Shown here: one piece after another, positions 27,045 through 34,785 of the stretch
Layout of the letters: the number at the start of each line of letters is the position of its first letter
Position numbering within the stretch: position 1 is the stretch's first letter
Notes under the pieces: model-generated
Databases searched by the model: none
The model's input: only the letters and a program-made list of their open reading frames with translations
Told to the model about the DNA's origin: nothing
Made by a program: the position numbers and the translations under genes
NCBI RefSeq assembly: GCF_010894455.1
Contig: NZ_JAAIXY010000007.1
Coordinates: forward strand, 62,001 to 126,000
DNA from: Myxococcus eversor
Lineage (GTDB): Bacteria; Myxococcota; Myxococcia; Myxococcales; Myxococcaceae
Direction of reading: 5' to 3'
DNA length: 64,000 nt

Positions 27045-28634
27045 TCATCCCAGTCGATAGAGGCGGTAGTCGAGCTCCGGGAAGAGATTGTCGCGCCCTT
27101 CCAACTGAGCAAGCCAGCCCTCGTCGATGGTGCCCGCCCTCAGCTCGTCATGCAGCCGGAGGAAGTGCTGGACGTGCTCCTGGGTGCGCCGCTTCGCGTA
27201 CTCCACCATGGTGCCCGTCTTCAGGATGAAGGCCCAGTCGGAGCTCTGCGCGAGCAACAGCTCCCGCGCGGCCTGGTTGAGCGCACGACGCTGGAGCGCC
27301 GGAGCGTCCGGAAAGTCACGCGCGAGCTCCACCATCTTCCGCGCGCAGTGGGTCAGATGGCGGTAGACCCAGTCGTTGGTGCCATCCAGCCACATGTGGG
27401 CATAGCCCCCCGCGCCCCACGAGGACATCGGCGGCGTGGCCACCTGGTTCTCTGGGTTCTCTCGCAGGTCATCCAACGGCGTCACCAGGTCGAAGGTGGA
27501 CTGCTCGCGTGCCGCCTTGCGGATGAAGGCCTCCAGGAACCACGGCCCCTCGAACCACCAGTGGCCGAACAGCTCCGCGTCGTAGGGCGAGACGACCACG
27601 GGCTTGCGACCGCCAAGGCGCGAGGCCAGGTGCTCTATCTGCCGCTGCCGGTTGAAGAGGAAGTTGCCGGCATGCACGGCGGCGCGCTCTCGCGCCAGCG
27701 CGGGGTCATAGGGGCGCTTGTCGTCCGTCTTCCCGGTGATGCGGTAGTACTTGAAGCCCGTGTTCTTCCGGTCGCCCGTCGGCTGGATGAAGGGACGGAT
27801 GTAGTCGAGGTCCAGGTCCCAGCCGATGTCCCGATAGAACTCGCGGTAGTCCGGGTCGCCGGGATAGCCGTACTCGGAGCTCCAGACCTGCTGGCTGCTC
27901 TCGGGGTCCCGCGCGAAGGCGGCGACACCGGCCTCGGTGAAGATGGGCGCGTAGGGGCCGTGCAGCGGACGCGGCGTGGCGTCCGTCAGGCCATGCGTGT
28001 CCACGAAGAAGTAGCGGATGCGCTCGGCGGCGAGGATGCGCTCCAGGCCCGGGTAGTAGCCACACTCGGCCAGCCAGATGCCGGCCGGGTCTCTTCCGAA
28101 GTGCTGACGGTAGTGGTTGGAGGCCACCATCACCTGGGCGCGCACGGCCTCGGGCACCTGCTGCATGAGCGGCAGGAACCCGTGCGTCGCGTTGCACGTG
28201 AGGATGTCCAGATATCCCGCGTCCTGGAGGCGCCGGAACGCGGCGACGAGGTCTCCGCGGTAGCGGTCGTGGAAGGCGCGGCGCAGCGTCTCGAAGTGGT
28301 CCCGATAGAAGCGCGCCAGGGCCCCGAAGGTCGCGTCGGTCCGGGTGCGGTGGACCTCGCGCGCGCCCAGTTCGCAGAGCTGGTCCAGCTTCCGTGCGTA
28401 GCGCGTCATCAAAAGCTCGTCGCGCAGCATGGTGACGAGCGTGGGCGACAGCGTCATCGCCAGTCGGAACGGGACGCCATCCTCCGCCAGGGAGTCGAAG
28501 GCGAGGAGCAGCGGGAGGTACGTCTCGGAGATGGCCTCGTAGAGCCAGTCTTCCTCGAGGAAGTCCTCGTGCTCGGGGTGTCGGACGAACGGGAGATGCG
28601 CGTGAAGGACGAGTGAGAGGGAGCCCAGGCTCAT
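27045..28634 (-). CDS. GH57-family 1,4-alpha-glucan branching enzyme (DUF1957 type)
   Basis: A 529-residue cytoplasmic glycoside hydrolase family 57 protein. The N-terminal motif is LVLHAHLPFVRHP; the nucleophile Glu is in IWLAECGYYPG and the acid/base Asp in VVSPYDAELFGHWWFEGP. A C-terminal helical domain (about 430-529) matches the length of Thermus- and Thermococcus-type GH57 branching enzymes. It would introduce alpha-1,6 branches into a glycogen-like polymer. It begins 25 bases after the DUF4912 gene, and a GT4 glycosyltransferase is divergent beyond that, so the three probably work on one alpha-glucan or related polymer. Confidence 0.88.
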   Translation of the reverse strand: MSLGSLSLVLHAHLPFVRHPEHEDFLEEDWLYEAISETYLPLLLAFDSLAEDGVPFRLAMTLSPTLVTMLRDELLMTRYARKLDQLCELGAREVHRTRTDATFGALARFYRDHFETLRRAFHDRYRGDLVAAFRRLQDAGYLDILTCNATHGFLPLMQQVPEAVRAQVMVASNHYRQHFGRDPAGIWLAECGYYPGLERILAAERIRYFFVDTHGLTDATPRPLHGPYAPIFTEAGVAAFARDPESSQQVWSSEYGYPGDPDYREFYRDIGWDLDLDYIRPFIQPTGDRKNTGFKYYRITGKTDDKRPYDPALARERAAVHAGNFLFNRQRQIEHLASRLGGRKPVVVSPYDAELFGHWWFEGPWFLEAFIRKAAREQSTFDLVTPLDDLRENPENQVATPPMSSWGAGGYAHMWLDGTNDWVYRHLTHCARKMVELARDFPDAPALQRRALNQAARELLLAQSSDWAFILKTGTMVEYAKRRTQEHVQHFLRLHDELRAGTIDEGWLAQLEGRDNLFPELDYRLYRLG

Positions 28635-28659
28635 GGTTGGTGGAGGTGTCCTTGCGGGT

Positions 28660-30912
28660 TCACGAGCGGCCCCCGCCCGAGGGCGGCTTCCGGTTCGAGT
28701 CCTGGTCCGAGCTGCCTGTCCCCATCGTCACCGGCTCTGGACTCGAGCCTCCCACCAGGTCCGAGTAGCGCCGGTCCGAAGCTCCGGGAGCGCGGGGCGG
28801 CGACTCGAAGTAGCGCATGTCAGAGGCACCGGGCGCACGCGCGGGGGCCTCGAAGTAGTGCAGCTCCGTGGAGCCCGTGGTGCCCGTGGGGCGAAGAGGT
28901 GCCTCGAGGCCACCTGCGTCCATGGGTCCGGCGGACCTGGGAGGAGGCTCGGCGTAGCGCATGTCCGAGGCGCCCGGCGCGCGAGCGATGTCCAGGTACT
29001 GGTACGGAGGACGGGCGTCCTTTTGCGAGGCCTGTGCCGCGCCTTCCGAATAGCGCTGTTCGGAGGAGCCCGGTGCACGCACCTGCCCGAGTTCGAGGTA
29101 TTCGAACGCACGCGGCGACGACGCGGGGCGCACCGTGCCTTCGCCGTACCGCATGTCCGAGGCGCCGGGCGCGCGCTCCTGTGCATCCAGGTAGCGATGC
29201 GAGGCGAGATAGCGCTGGTCCGAGGCACCCGGCGCGCGCTCGATGCCTTGCAGATAGGTGCCGGAGCCCGCCTGGGAGCCGGGGCCCTCGGGTGAGGGAG
29301 GAGCACCGGGACCGACACCTTCGCGGTGGACCACGGGGATGTCCTTCACTCCCGCGCTCCCGGGCAGGTTGACCCGGTGCCACGTGATGTACTCGCGCTC
29401 GTGATTCTCCGGCGCCAGCGTGGGGACTGGGGCTACAGCGACGGGGGCCTCGGGCTCCACCGGGACGGGCCGACGCAGGAAGCGCACGGACGTGTCCGTC
29501 GATACGCCCGAGGGAGGGAGCGCCACGCGATTGCTGGAGGGGCCGATGCGATGCGCCTTGCCATCGCGGCCGACGAAATGGGCTTCGACGCGGTACGGGC
29601 GCCCCGGTGGAAGTCCATGGATGTAGTAACTGCGTGACTCCAGTGAGCAGTCCACCTCGCGCACGAGGGACTCCCCATCGAAGACACGCAGGACGGACCG
29701 CGGCTCCTCCAGTCCCTGCATCGCGCGAGACCTCGTCGCGGGGCTGAAATCCCAGAGGGCGAAGAGGGTATGCGGGTCGCGCGGGAGCAGCAGCGCGGTG
29801 TCGTCGTGGTACTCGCGGGAAAGCGGCTCCTGCGCTTCGGGCTCCGGCGCGGCGAGGAGGGACGCTTCCGGCGTGGGCGCGGGTGGCTGCTGGAGGTGAT
29901 GGCGACGGGCCTCGGCCTCGCCTCGGACGCGCGCGACGAAGAAGCCCTCGACGAGCGGCTCGGCGGGGTGCTGTTCCACGGGCTCGTCTGGTGGAGCCTC
30001 GGTGCTGGAGGCGGACGGGCTGAAGGGCCGCGCCGCGTCAGGGTTGGAACCGAGCACGGCTTCGGGCTCGGTCGACGTCACGGTGTCGCGCGAACCACGA
30101 GGCTTGGGAGGGAAGTTCACGATGTGGGCCGGGCGTGCGGAAGGTGAGCTGTCGGACTTCTCTGAGGCGCGCTTGGCCGCCACGCGCTTGGGTGCGGTGA
30201 CACGTCCCTGCTCCGACATCTCGGTGGCCGCCTTTCGTGGAGTCTTTGCACGCGGCGTGTCCGTGGCGAGTGGGGCCGAGGACGTTCTCGCCTCGACGAG
30301 GGGGGCGATGGGGGGCGCCGCGACCTTCCCAGGGAGCTTGCCCAAGGCCCTGGACGCCGCCGCCGCGACCTTCGCGGGGAGCTTGCCCAGCGCCTTGGCT
30401 GCCGCCGCCACGACCTTCGATGGAGAATCGCGCGGGGCCTTCTCCTTGGATGCCGCCGCAGCGACCTTCGCCGGGGCCTTCTCCCTGGATGGCGTGGCCG
30501 GAACTTTCACCGGGCCCTGTGCCTTCGCCCGGGCTGGTGTCGCCCCAGCCGTCGCCGCGCCCTTCGCCTTTGCCGCCGCCGCCCTCCCCTTCACCGTGGG
30601 TTCGGCCTTGGCCTTGGAAGCCTTCGCGGAGACTTTCACCGAGGGAGCGGCCTTGGGCGCGCTCCGGGTCACCTGCTTGGACCTGGCGGAGGGCGTCACG
30701 GGCCGGGCGGGCCCGGAAGAGGACTTTTTCGCGGCGGGGCCCTTGCGAGGAAGCTCGATGCCGACCAACCGGGCAAGCCTGGCGAGCGAGGGCACGAACC
30801 CGGCCAGGGCGGCAATCAACTCCTCCTTATTGAGCTTGCTGTATCCGCTCCCCAGGTGCTTCCGGGCCAGCTCTCTCAGGGAGCCGACGGTGACGCTCTT
30901 GAGGTCGTCCAT
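28660..30912 (-). CDS. DUF4912 protein with Rho-N-like start, Ala/Lys linker and C-terminal RAPGASD repeats
   Basis: About 750 residues from ATG 30912 (a TTG two codons earlier is possible). Residues 1-40 resemble the small helical Rho N-terminal/SAP-like domain (LRELARKHLGSGYSKLNKEE). Residues 50-330 are low-complexity Ala/Lys/Pro. The DUF4912 domain at about 360-470 contains DTALLLPRDPHTLFALWDF and the SYYIHGLPPGRPYRVEAHF segment, an immunoglobulin-like fold often found near GH57 and glycosyltransferase genes. The last 200 residues contain the repeat listed separately. The function is unknown; a scaffold or carbohydrate-binding role for the neighbouring GH57 enzyme is a guess from context. 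Confidence 0.8.
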   Translation of the reverse strand: MDDLKSVTVGSLRELARKHLGSGYSKLNKEELIAALAGFVPSLARLARLVGIELPRKGPAAKKSSSGPARPVTPSARSKQVTRSAPKAAPSVKVSAKASKAKAEPTVKGRAAAAKAKGAATAGATPARAKAQGPVKVPATPSREKAPAKVAAAASKEKAPRDSPSKVVAAAAKALGKLPAKVAAAASRALGKLPGKVAAPPIAPLVEARTSSAPLATDTPRAKTPRKAATEMSEQGRVTAPKRVAAKRASEKSDSSPSARPAHIVNFPPKPRGSRDTVTSTEPEAVLGSNPDAARPFSPSASSTEAPPDEPVEQHPAEPLVEGFFVARVRGEAEARRHHLQQPPAPTPEASLLAAPEPEAQEPLSREYHDDTALLLPRDPHTLFALWDFSPATRSRAMQGLEEPRSVLRVFDGESLVREVDCSLESRSYYIHGLPPGRPYRVEAHFVGRDGKAHRIGPSSNRVALPPSGVSTDTSVRFLRRPVPVEPEAPVAVAPVPTLAPENHEREYITWHRVNLPGSAGVKDIPVVHREGVGPGAPPSPEGPGSQAGSGTYLQGIERAPGASDQRYLASHRYLDAQERAPGASDMRYGEGTVRPASSPRAFEYLELGQVRAPGSSEQRYSEGAAQASQKDARPPYQYLDIARAPGASDMRYAEPPPRSAGPMDAGGLEAPLRPTGTTGSTELHYFEAPARAPGASDMRYFESPPRAPGASDRRYSDLVGGSSPEPVTMGTGSSDQDSNRKPPSGGGRS
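28760..29250 (-). repeat. Protein repeat RAPGASDxRY, six good copies, in the DUF4912 protein
   Basis: Read on the minus strand, the decapeptide RAPGASDxRY occurs five times (x = Q, M, M, M, R), with one close variant (RAPGSSEQRY) and one degenerate copy (STELHY). Spacing is irregular, about 12 to 45 residues. The final four copies have aromatic or acidic residues after the Tyr (FES, FEA, AEP, SDL). It looks like a set of short linear binding motifs displayed on a disordered tail. Confidence 0.8.
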
Positions 30913-30966
30913 GGGCAAGGTCGCCTTTAGGTCGCCGGCCGTGGTGGGTCAACGTGCCAGCATTGC

Positions 30967-33900
30967 TTGTGTTCGTCGCCCGACCCCCTTCCCACCACCT
31001 CACCCGATGACACCCAGGATGCACCTCGGTATTCTGCTCCCGCTTTGAGCGACCTGCCCAGACTGCTCCTGTGCAGCTTCGACGTCATCCCCGGCCCTTC
31101 CGGCTCGTCACGTCGTTTGACCGAGTACCTCAAGGCGTTACCGGATCGCTTCTCCGTGGTGGTGCTGTCGGCGAAGACGCCCGACCACTCCCATATCGAG
31201 AAGTACCAGGGTGCTCGACTGCTGCGCGTCCCAGTAGGCTCGGGAGACCTTGCCTCGCGAATCCAGGCGTTCGAGCGGGCCGTGCGCCGTCAGCTCGAGA
31301 GCGAGGACTACGCGCTCTGCCACTTCACTGACCCCTTCGGCGGCTATGCCCTGTGCGAGCTGAAGGGGGACTACGGCTACCGCCTCATCTATGAGGCGCA
31401 GACGTTCCCCTCGCAGGAGCTGCGCTACACGCATCCGCAGACGGAGGGCGACCGGCGCTTCCTGTCGAAGGTCCGCAGGCAGGAGCTGTTCTGCCTGATG
31501 AACGCGGACCTCATCGTCACCGGCTCCCAGACGACGCGCTCGTACATCCAGTCGCTCGGCGCGAGCGAGGAGCTCATCCGGGTCGTCCGCGCGCCGGTGG
31601 ACCTGGCGCCCTACGTCCCCGACGCGCTGGGGGCGCCGGATGGCGAGCCCCTGCGGTTGATGTACCTGGGCAGCCACGTGGGCTGGCAGGGCCTGCCGAC
31701 GCTGCTGCGCGCGGTCGCGCTTGCGGCGAAGCAGGTCGAGGTGCGCCTCACCCTGGTGGGAGCGCAGCACCCGGACTGGCAGCCCCATCTGGACGAGCTC
31801 GTGAAGGAGCTGGGGCTCAAGGACCGGGTGGAGTTCCAGCCGCCCGTGCACCATGACGACGTGGCCAAGGTGCTCGCGCTGGCGGACGTGGGCGTGCTCG
31901 CGCTCGACGACGTGGAGCGCAACCGGCTCCAGGGAGGACCCCTGGCGAAGGTGTCCGAGTACTTCGCCGCGGGCCGCCCGGTCATCGCCGCCGACCTGCC
32001 TGTCTGCCGGGAGCTGATTCCGGAGGACGCCGCCCTCTTCTTCCCGGCAGGGGACAGCCGGGCCATGGCCGACCGCATCATCGAGCTGGCGCGCGACATT
32101 CCGCGCCGCGTCGAGCTGGGCAATCGGGCCCGTGAGCATGCCGAGGCCGCGCTCGACGCCGGCGTCATCCGAGGTCAGTTGCTGGACCTCTACGACTCGC
32201 TGCTGGAGAAGCGCACGGGTCCGGTGACAAGCACGAGCGAGGACGATCTCCCGGCGGCGACGATGGTGACGGGGACGCCGACCAGCCGGCTCGCGACGCT
32301 GCTGCCTCCGGACAGCGGTCGGGTGAAGATTCCCCAGCCGGAGAAGCGGGAGCCCGTCGCGGAGAACACGGCGCCGTCGTCGGACGACGCCCCCAGCGAC
32401 GACCCGCCCGTGGTGATGGGGATGGTTCTGGAGGACGGGTTCGATACGCGGCTCGTCAAGACGGAGCCGGACGCACGTCCCATTGAGCCGCCCGTCGTGA
32501 TGGGCCTGCCCCTGCGCGAGCGAGCGGCCCCGCCCGCCGCGACGACGTCGAGCACGGAGTCCTCGGCGTCGAATGGAATGGCGGCGCCCTCGCATTCCGA
32601 GCCGACACCCCTCGCCACCCCGGCGATGACGGCGGATCCGACACCTGTCACGCCCACTCGCGCGGTGTCGCCCGAGGTGGTGGGAGCCGACGAGAAGTCT
32701 TCCGCGGATCCGGTGGAGGCACGCGAGGAGCGCGCGCAGGACGAGAAGGACGAGGTGTCCAGCAAGTCCGCGACACCGCTGCTGGAGGATGCGCCCCCTG
32801 GCCCGACGCCGGTGGAGCCGCAGTCCTCGAAGTCCTCTGATGAATCCCGCGCGCGCTCTGAGGCGGGCTCACCCGTGGAGGAGAGTGAGCGCACGGGGGA
32901 ATCGCCCTCACCCACGCCGGTCGTCCGCGCACCGGCCGCGCTGGGCATCGACGAGGCGCCTTCGCCCACGCCAGTTGTACGGACGCCCGCACCGCTTCCG
33001 CTCGACGAGCCGCCTTCGCCTACGCCCATCGTTCGGGCGCCCGCGCCCCTTCAGCGGGACGAGCCGCCTTCGCCTACGCCCATCGTTCGGGCGCCCGCGC
33101 CGATTCCTCGCGAAGAACCTCCTTCACCTACGCCCATCGTTCGGGCGCCCGCGCCGATTCCTCGCGAAGAGCCGCCCTCGCCTACCCCCATCGTTCGAGC
33201 GCCTGCGCCGCTTCCGTTCGACGAGCATCCTTCGCCAACGCCCATCGTCCGGGCACCCGCGCCGCTTCAGCGGGACGAGCCGCCTTCGCCTACGCCCATC
33301 GTCCGCAGCCCCATCGCGGCGAGGCACGATGACGAAGCGCCCGCGCCGACGCCGATCATCCCAGCGCGCTCTGTGCTCGCCAGCCGCAGCACCTCGTCGA
33401 GAGTGGAGACACCGTCCCGTCGGATGTCGTCCCTCACCACGCCGACGAAGGGGACTCAGTCCCTCGACTCGGAACGCGGCGCGGATCGCCCATCGGGACG
33501 TACGCACTCGGTCTCCGACGCTGAGCGTTCAACGGGTCGCACGAGTTCCTCTACCGACTCGGAGCGTCCGTCGGCGCGCGGTACACCGGTCCCCGAGCCT
33601 GAGCGGCCCTCGACCCGCTCGGGCTCCTCTACCGACTCGGAGCGTCCGTCAGCTCGCGGTACACCGGTCCCCGAACCCGAGCGGCCCTCGGGCCGGACCT
33701 CTTCCGTGGTCGACGCGGAGCGCGCTTCGGCTCACACGGGTACGACCACCGACCCCGAGCGTCCGTCGGGCCGCACGGCCGTCCCCGAGCTTCCGCCACG
33801 AGCCACGGATCCCGAGCGCCGCACGCCACGCCCCTCGGGAGTCGTCGAGCCCGAACGCCCGCGAGGGACCTCGGACACCGATCGCCTCCCTCCACTGGTT

Positions 33901-34686
33901 CGCCCCACCCCACCCACCGAGCCCGGCCGCGCCGTCTCGCTCCGTGGAAGCGCCTCCGACCCGGAGCGTCCGCCTCCCGTCCTGACCCCAGGCCCCGTCC
34001 CCGCCATCACGGATCGTCCGGCCCTCGGAGACCACGCGCCAGACACGGAGCGCGGCCCACAGATGCTCCGACCTGGCGGCCCGAGCGAGGTTGATCGCCC
34101 GCCGGCACTCCCCCCTCGCGCCAGCGCCCCGCCTCCCGTCCCCCCTCGCCAGCGTCCGCCTCGCCTGATGTCCGTGGACGGGCCGCCCCGGCTGGAACCC
34201 ATCGAAGGGGCCGCCGCCCGCCCCTCCCTGAAGCCCGCCGAGCCCGAGGACGAGCCCGAGGAGATCTCCGAAGACGAAGCCCAGGCCATCGAGGATGGTG
34301 ACGAAGCAGGACCTACCCCATCCCACTCGCACCCACGTCTCGACGAACCCGACGAAATCAGCAGCGACGAGGTCGAGGAGGCCGAGGTCTCCGTCAGCAG
34401 CGCCGCCCAGCTGATCGAAGACGAGGACGACCTCCAGGAGGCCGAACCCGACGAGGCCCTCCCCGAGGAGACGGCGGAAGAAGACGGCCCCGCCCCCGAG
34501 CCGCTCTCCTCGACGCTCAACCCCTGGTTCGCCCAGCTCGCCCACGGGTACTGTCCGCCGGAAGGCACTCGGTTCGCCCGTCACACTCCCCCCACCACCT
34601 TCCCGGGGCGGGACGACGACACGGATCCGTCCAGGTTGCCCCCCACGCCCCGTGCACAAGGCACCGTTCGCGGCAAGGGCTCGTGA
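30967..34686 (+). CDS. GT4 glycosyltransferase fused to an ~820-residue repetitive low-complexity tail
   Basis: A 1239-residue protein. Residues 27-415 are a GT-B glycosyltransferase: an N-terminal Rossmann half (LLLCSFDVIPGPSGSSRRL) and a C-terminal half with RLMYLGSHVGWQGLPTLL, LTLVGAQHPDW and the nucleotide-sugar contact region SEYFAAGRPVIAADLPVCRELI. The remaining residues are Pro/Ser/Thr/Glu-rich: eight 18-residue repeats, then an arginine/serine-rich repeat block, then an acidic stretch, and a distinctive end (NPWFAQLAHGYCPPEG). No in-frame ATG precedes the GT domain. TTG at 30967 or TTG at 31045 must serve, neither with a clear ribosome site. It is divergent from the DUF4912 gene (54 bases) and 99 bases upstream of aglZ. 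Confidence 0.85.
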   Translation: MCSSPDPLPTTSPDDTQDAPRYSAPALSDLPRLLLCSFDVIPGPSGSSRRLTEYLKALPDRFSVVVLSAKTPDHSHIEKYQGARLLRVPVGSGDLASRIQAFERAVRRQLESEDYALCHFTDPFGGYALCELKGDYGYRLIYEAQTFPSQELRYTHPQTEGDRRFLSKVRRQELFCLMNADLIVTGSQTTRSYIQSLGASEELIRVVRAPVDLAPYVPDALGAPDGEPLRLMYLGSHVGWQGLPTLLRAVALAAKQVEVRLTLVGAQHPDWQPHLDELVKELGLKDRVEFQPPVHHDDVAKVLALADVGVLALDDVERNRLQGGPLAKVSEYFAAGRPVIAADLPVCRELIPEDAALFFPAGDSRAMADRIIELARDIPRRVELGNRAREHAEAALDAGVIRGQLLDLYDSLLEKRTGPVTSTSEDDLPAATMVTGTPTSRLATLLPPDSGRVKIPQPEKREPVAENTAPSSDDAPSDDPPVVMGMVLEDGFDTRLVKTEPDARPIEPPVVMGLPLRERAAPPAATTSSTESSASNGMAAPSHSEPTPLATPAMTADPTPVTPTRAVSPEVVGADEKSSADPVEAREERAQDEKDEVSSKSATPLLEDAPPGPTPVEPQSSKSSDESRARSEAGSPVEESERTGESPSPTPVVRAPAALGIDEAPSPTPVVRTPAPLPLDEPPSPTPIVRAPAPLQRDEPPSPTPIVRAPAPIPREEPPSPTPIVRAPAPIPREEPPSPTPIVRAPAPLPFDEHPSPTPIVRAPAPLQRDEPPSPTPIVRSPIAARHDDEAPAPTPIIPARSVLASRSTSSRVETPSRRMSSLTTPTKGTQSLDSERGADRPSGRTHSVSDAERSTGRTSSSTDSERPSARGTPVPEPERPSTRSGSSTDSERPSARGTPVPEPERPSGRTSSVVDAERASAHTGTTTDPERPSGRTAVPELPPRATDPERRTPRPSGVVEPERPRGTSDTDRLPPLVRPTPPTEPGRAVSLRGSASDPERPPPVLTPGPVPAITDRPALGDHAPDTERGPQMLRPGGPSEVDRPPALPPRASAPPPVPPRQRPPRLMSVDGPPRLEPIEGAAARPSLKPAEPEDEPEEISEDEAQAIEDGDEAGPTPSHSHPRLDEPDEISSDEVEEAEVSVSSAAQLIEDEDDLQEAEPDEALPEETAEEDGPAPEPLSSTLNPWFAQLAHGYCPPEGTRFARHTPPTTFPGRDDDTDPSRLPPTPRAQGTVRGKGS
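32896..33327 (+). repeat. Eight tandem 54-base units encoding an 18-residue PSPTPIVRAPAP repeat
   Basis: Eight in-register units of 18 residues follow the pattern (D/E)EPPSPTPIVRAPAPxxx. Units 3 to 7 are nearly identical at the protein level and very similar in DNA; units 1, 2 and 8 are diverged. The exact 54-base period and the central homogeneity suggest expansion by unequal crossing-over or slippage, so copy number may vary between strains. Confidence 0.9.
33460..33890 (+). repeat. Second repeat block in the glycosyltransferase tail (ERPSxRT/G units)
   Basis: After the first repeat the protein continues with repeated DSERPSARGTPVPEPERPS-like units: DAERSTGRT, DSERPSARG, EPERPSTRS, DSERPSARG, EPERPSGRT, DAERASAHT and DPERPSGRT. 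Two 75-base DNA segments around 33555 and 33630 are close copies. The composition (Arg, Ser, Pro, Glu) indicates a disordered region. Confidence 0.75.
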
Positions 34687-34785
34687 AGCAGCCAACCGAG
34701 CACCCTCCGGAAACTTTCCAAGCCTCGGGCCCGCCCAGTAGGATGTTGCGGTTTTCACTGCACTTTTTGCGGGTGGAAGGGCTTC

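Noticed and set aside
25455-28616. A 1053-codon plus-strand frame opposite the HtrA and GH57 genes
   Set aside because: Arg/His/Gly/Leu-rich antisense shadow; both minus-strand genes have complete catalytic motifs.
32896-33890. The repeated blocks as a CRISPR array or intergenic satellite
   Set aside because: The 54-base units are in frame, lack spacers and encode a consistent peptide within one open gene.
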